From contig JAHEKD010000133.1 in NCBI GenBank assembly GCA_024638545.1, positions 1 to 7,013 of the forward strand: a stretch of DNA of 7,013 nt. Reading direction: 5' to 3'. The position numbers and the translations under genes were made by a program. Source of the stretch: Gammaproteobacteria bacterium. Lineage in GTDB: Bacteria > Pseudomonadota > Gammaproteobacteria > Arenicellales > JAHEKD01. This document shows, piece by piece, positions 6,152 to 7,013 of the stretch. Numbering within the stretch: position 1 is the stretch's first letter; the number at the start of each line of letters is the position of its first letter. A model generated the notes under the pieces. It did no database searches and was not told where the DNA came from. It saw nothing but the letters and a program-made list of their open reading frames with translations.

Positions 6152-6168
6152 GCTAGCCCGCATTTACC
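6152..6168. repeat. Solitary end resembling the 213-bp element terminus
   Basis: CTAGCCCGCATTT at 6153-6165 is identical to the outer end of element copy 2, read inward from its right side and including the CTAG flank. The element continues CTCACC; here the sequence continues directly with ACC, as if three bases were lost. No other part of the element follows. It starts 22 bases behind the carbonic anhydrase stop codon and may be the scar of a lost or truncated third copy. Confidence 0.4.
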
Positions 6169-6253
6169 TGATCGCAAAATATGCCGCCACAAAAAAATCA
6201 TCCGGCGCCCGGCTTTTATATCTATGCCAACAGTAATTTAAAAAATGCAGCAC

Positions 6254-6286
6254 ATGAAAATGTAAAATCGTCGCTGATATTTTCAT
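6254..6286. repeat. AT-rich inverted repeat at the 3' end of the minus-strand ORF
   Basis: ATGAAAAT (6254-6261) faces ATTTTCAT (6279-6286) across 17 bases and covers the stop codon of the minus-strand gene. It is AT-rich and lacks a clear T-run on either side, so it is at best a weak transcription end between the two converging genes. Confidence 0.25.
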
Positions 6287-6633
6287 TCGCCGAATTTCTT
6301 CATCCTGTTGGTATTTCTATAGCAATCCTGACGGACACCTGATGAACATAGTGCTCGCTGATTGACCGTATGCTGCCTGATCAGTGTGTTTATGCTCTTG
6401 CGATATTGAACTGAATCACATTCGTGTATCAGCAGATGGTGCAGTGACAGGCCAATATCAAAATGCTCATCGGCCTGCTTGACGTTATTATTGCTTTGGT
6501 ATTCAGTTGACTCTTTTAGGTACTGTAGGGGCAGTTCACACTTGTCCAGGGCATGCAAATCTAGCGGTATCCAGACTATCAGGCATACAAAGCGCTTCAG
6601 GGCAGCGACTTTAATCTGAAATCTAGCAACCAT
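6283..6633 (-). CDS. Small exported Cys-containing hypothetical protein
   Basis: This 116-residue frame has a plausible Sec signal peptide: a basic N-terminus with Arg4, Lys8 and Lys13-Arg14, a hydrophobic core FVCLIVWIPLDL, and likely cleavage after Ala28 in LHA-LD. The mature part of about 88 residues would have four Cys (32, 72, 96, 104), enough for two disulfides in the periplasm. It is otherwise polar, with a helical middle (VKQADEHFDIGLSLHHLLIH) and a basic C-terminus. Codon choice is like that of the neighbouring genes. The start is ATG 6631-6633, preceded on its strand by a run of A and no Shine-Dalgarno, which lowers confidence. It converges on the carbonic anhydrase gene and diverges from the gene at 6829. 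The family is not recognised. Confidence 0.5.
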   Translation of the reverse strand: MVARFQIKVAALKRFVCLIVWIPLDLHALDKCELPLQYLKESTEYQSNNNVKQADEHFDIGLSLHHLLIHECDSVQYRKSINTLIRQHTVNQRALCSSGVRQDCYRNTNRMKKFGE

Positions 6634-6746
6634 TTTTTTTACATGTTAAGCTGGTGGTAATAGTTAATCTGTCTTTTCCAGTGAATTAATGCTGCGGTTA
6701 GCCTATATTATGGCGTTAACTCACACGCATCTGGACACAGCCGAAG

Positions 6747-6774
6747 CTGACTGTCTAAAATGCGTTTTTATAAT
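6747..6774 (+). promoter_or_regulatory. Sigma70-type promoter for the right-edge dehydrogenase gene
   Basis: CTGACT (6747-6752) and a consensus TATAAT (6769-6774) are separated by 16 bases. Transcription would begin near 6781 and give a leader of about 45-50 bases ending in a good ribosome binding site. This is the best promoter-like pair I see in the window. Confidence 0.5.
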
Positions 6775-6828
6775 TATACAAGACTACTATATGTATCTTA
6801 TGAACAGCAATATTCAAGGAGATTCAAC

Positions 6829-7013
6829 ATGACCCTTAAGCTCCTGGGCATTGGCGGTATGGGATTAATGCTCAGCCCGTCAGCAAAACATTTAAAAGCC
6901 GGTGGACCAGCGCATTTTGTTCGCCTGTTTGATCGCGGCACCAAAGATGAACGCCGAGACCGTGCACGGCAATCCTGGAAAGAGCATGGAGCAGAAATTG
7001 TCAATGACTATGC
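6829..7013 (+). CDS. Probable NAD(P)-binding dehydrogenase, N-terminus only
   Basis: The frame starts at ATG 6829 and stays open for 61 codons to the right edge. A strong AAGGAG (6816-6821) lies seven bases upstream. The N-terminus, LKLLGIGGMGLMLSPSAKHL, has a beta strand followed by a glycine-rich turn like the dinucleotide-binding start of 6-phosphogluconate or 3-hydroxyisobutyrate dehydrogenase-type enzymes. Then FVRLFDRGTKDERR would be the second strand, with Asp-Arg where the cofactor ribose is usually recognised. The following helix (RARQSWKEHGAEIV) and turn (NDYA) fit a Rossmann fold. Substrate and exact family cannot be told from 61 residues; a Gfo/Idh/MocA-type oxidoreductase is an alternative. 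It is not visibly linked to the transporter unit. Confidence 0.65.
   Translation, partial: MTLKLLGIGGMGLMLSPSAKHLKAGGPAHFVRLFDRGTKDERRDRARQSWKEHGAEIVNDY

Noticed and set aside
6198..6220. Possible terminator, CCGG-CGC-CCGG followed by CTTTTAT, behind the carbonic anhydrase gene
   Set aside because: The stem is only four pairs with a three-base loop and the T-run is interrupted, so it is too weak to call a terminator.
6798..7004. 68-codon minus-strand frame at the right edge
   Set aside because: The plus strand here has a strong ribosome binding site, a promoter and a Rossmann-like N-terminus; the antisense frame has none of these.
1..7013. tRNA, rRNA, CRISPR array, toxin-antitoxin or defence genes
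   Set aside because: I looked on both strands and saw no tRNA cloverleaf motifs, rRNA-like sequence, repeat-spacer arrays or recognisable defence domains.

Overview
This window most likely comes from a gammaproteobacterium with a moderate to low GC chromosome. The carbonic anhydrase is of the E. coli Can type and nearly colinear with it, and the SulP transporter and the secreted LysM-FecR protein also fit a Gram-negative proteobacterium. The species cannot be named from the sequence.

Layout. Both edges cut through genes. At the left edge, on the minus strand, is the N-terminus of what looks like a molybdopterin-dehydrogenase FAD-binding (CoxM/XdhB-type) subunit. Positions 177-1497 are gene-poor. 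They hold an open frame that appears to have been interrupted by a 213-bp non-coding element with terminal inverted repeats, an unrecognised 100-residue ORF, and a 22-bp perfect palindrome upstream of the next gene. Positions 1498-2814 encode an exported LysM-FecR protein with two Ig/FN3-like C-terminal domains. Positions 2815-3543 hold a probable decayed minus-strand gene and a second copy of the 213-bp element. Positions 3544-6131 carry the best understood unit: a SulP-family anion transporter with a STAS domain, then a beta-class carbonic anhydrase whose start is probably TTG. Downstream are a small exported Cys-containing protein on the minus strand and, at the right edge, the start of a probable NAD(P)-binding dehydrogenase with a good promoter and ribosome binding site.

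How the genes work together. A SulP carrier beside a carbonic anhydrase suggests uptake of inorganic carbon or control of pH: the carrier would move HCO3- (or another anion) and the enzyme would interconvert CO2 and HCO3- in the cytoplasm. SulP-carbonic anhydrase fusions and neighbours are known in other bacteria, so this is a variant of a known theme and not a new system. The LysM-FecR protein probably acts in the periplasm at the peptidoglycan; its partners are not visible here.

The least explained component is the 213-bp element family. It has two near-identical copies (about 94%), 15-bp terminal inverted repeats, a conserved set of internal dyads, probable 4-bp target duplications fitting YTAR, and a possible third relic end just behind the carbonic anhydrase gene. 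It carries no transposase, so it looks like a MITE mobilised in trans. I found no CRISPR array, rRNA, tRNA or defence system, and no convincing evidence of a wholly new biological system.
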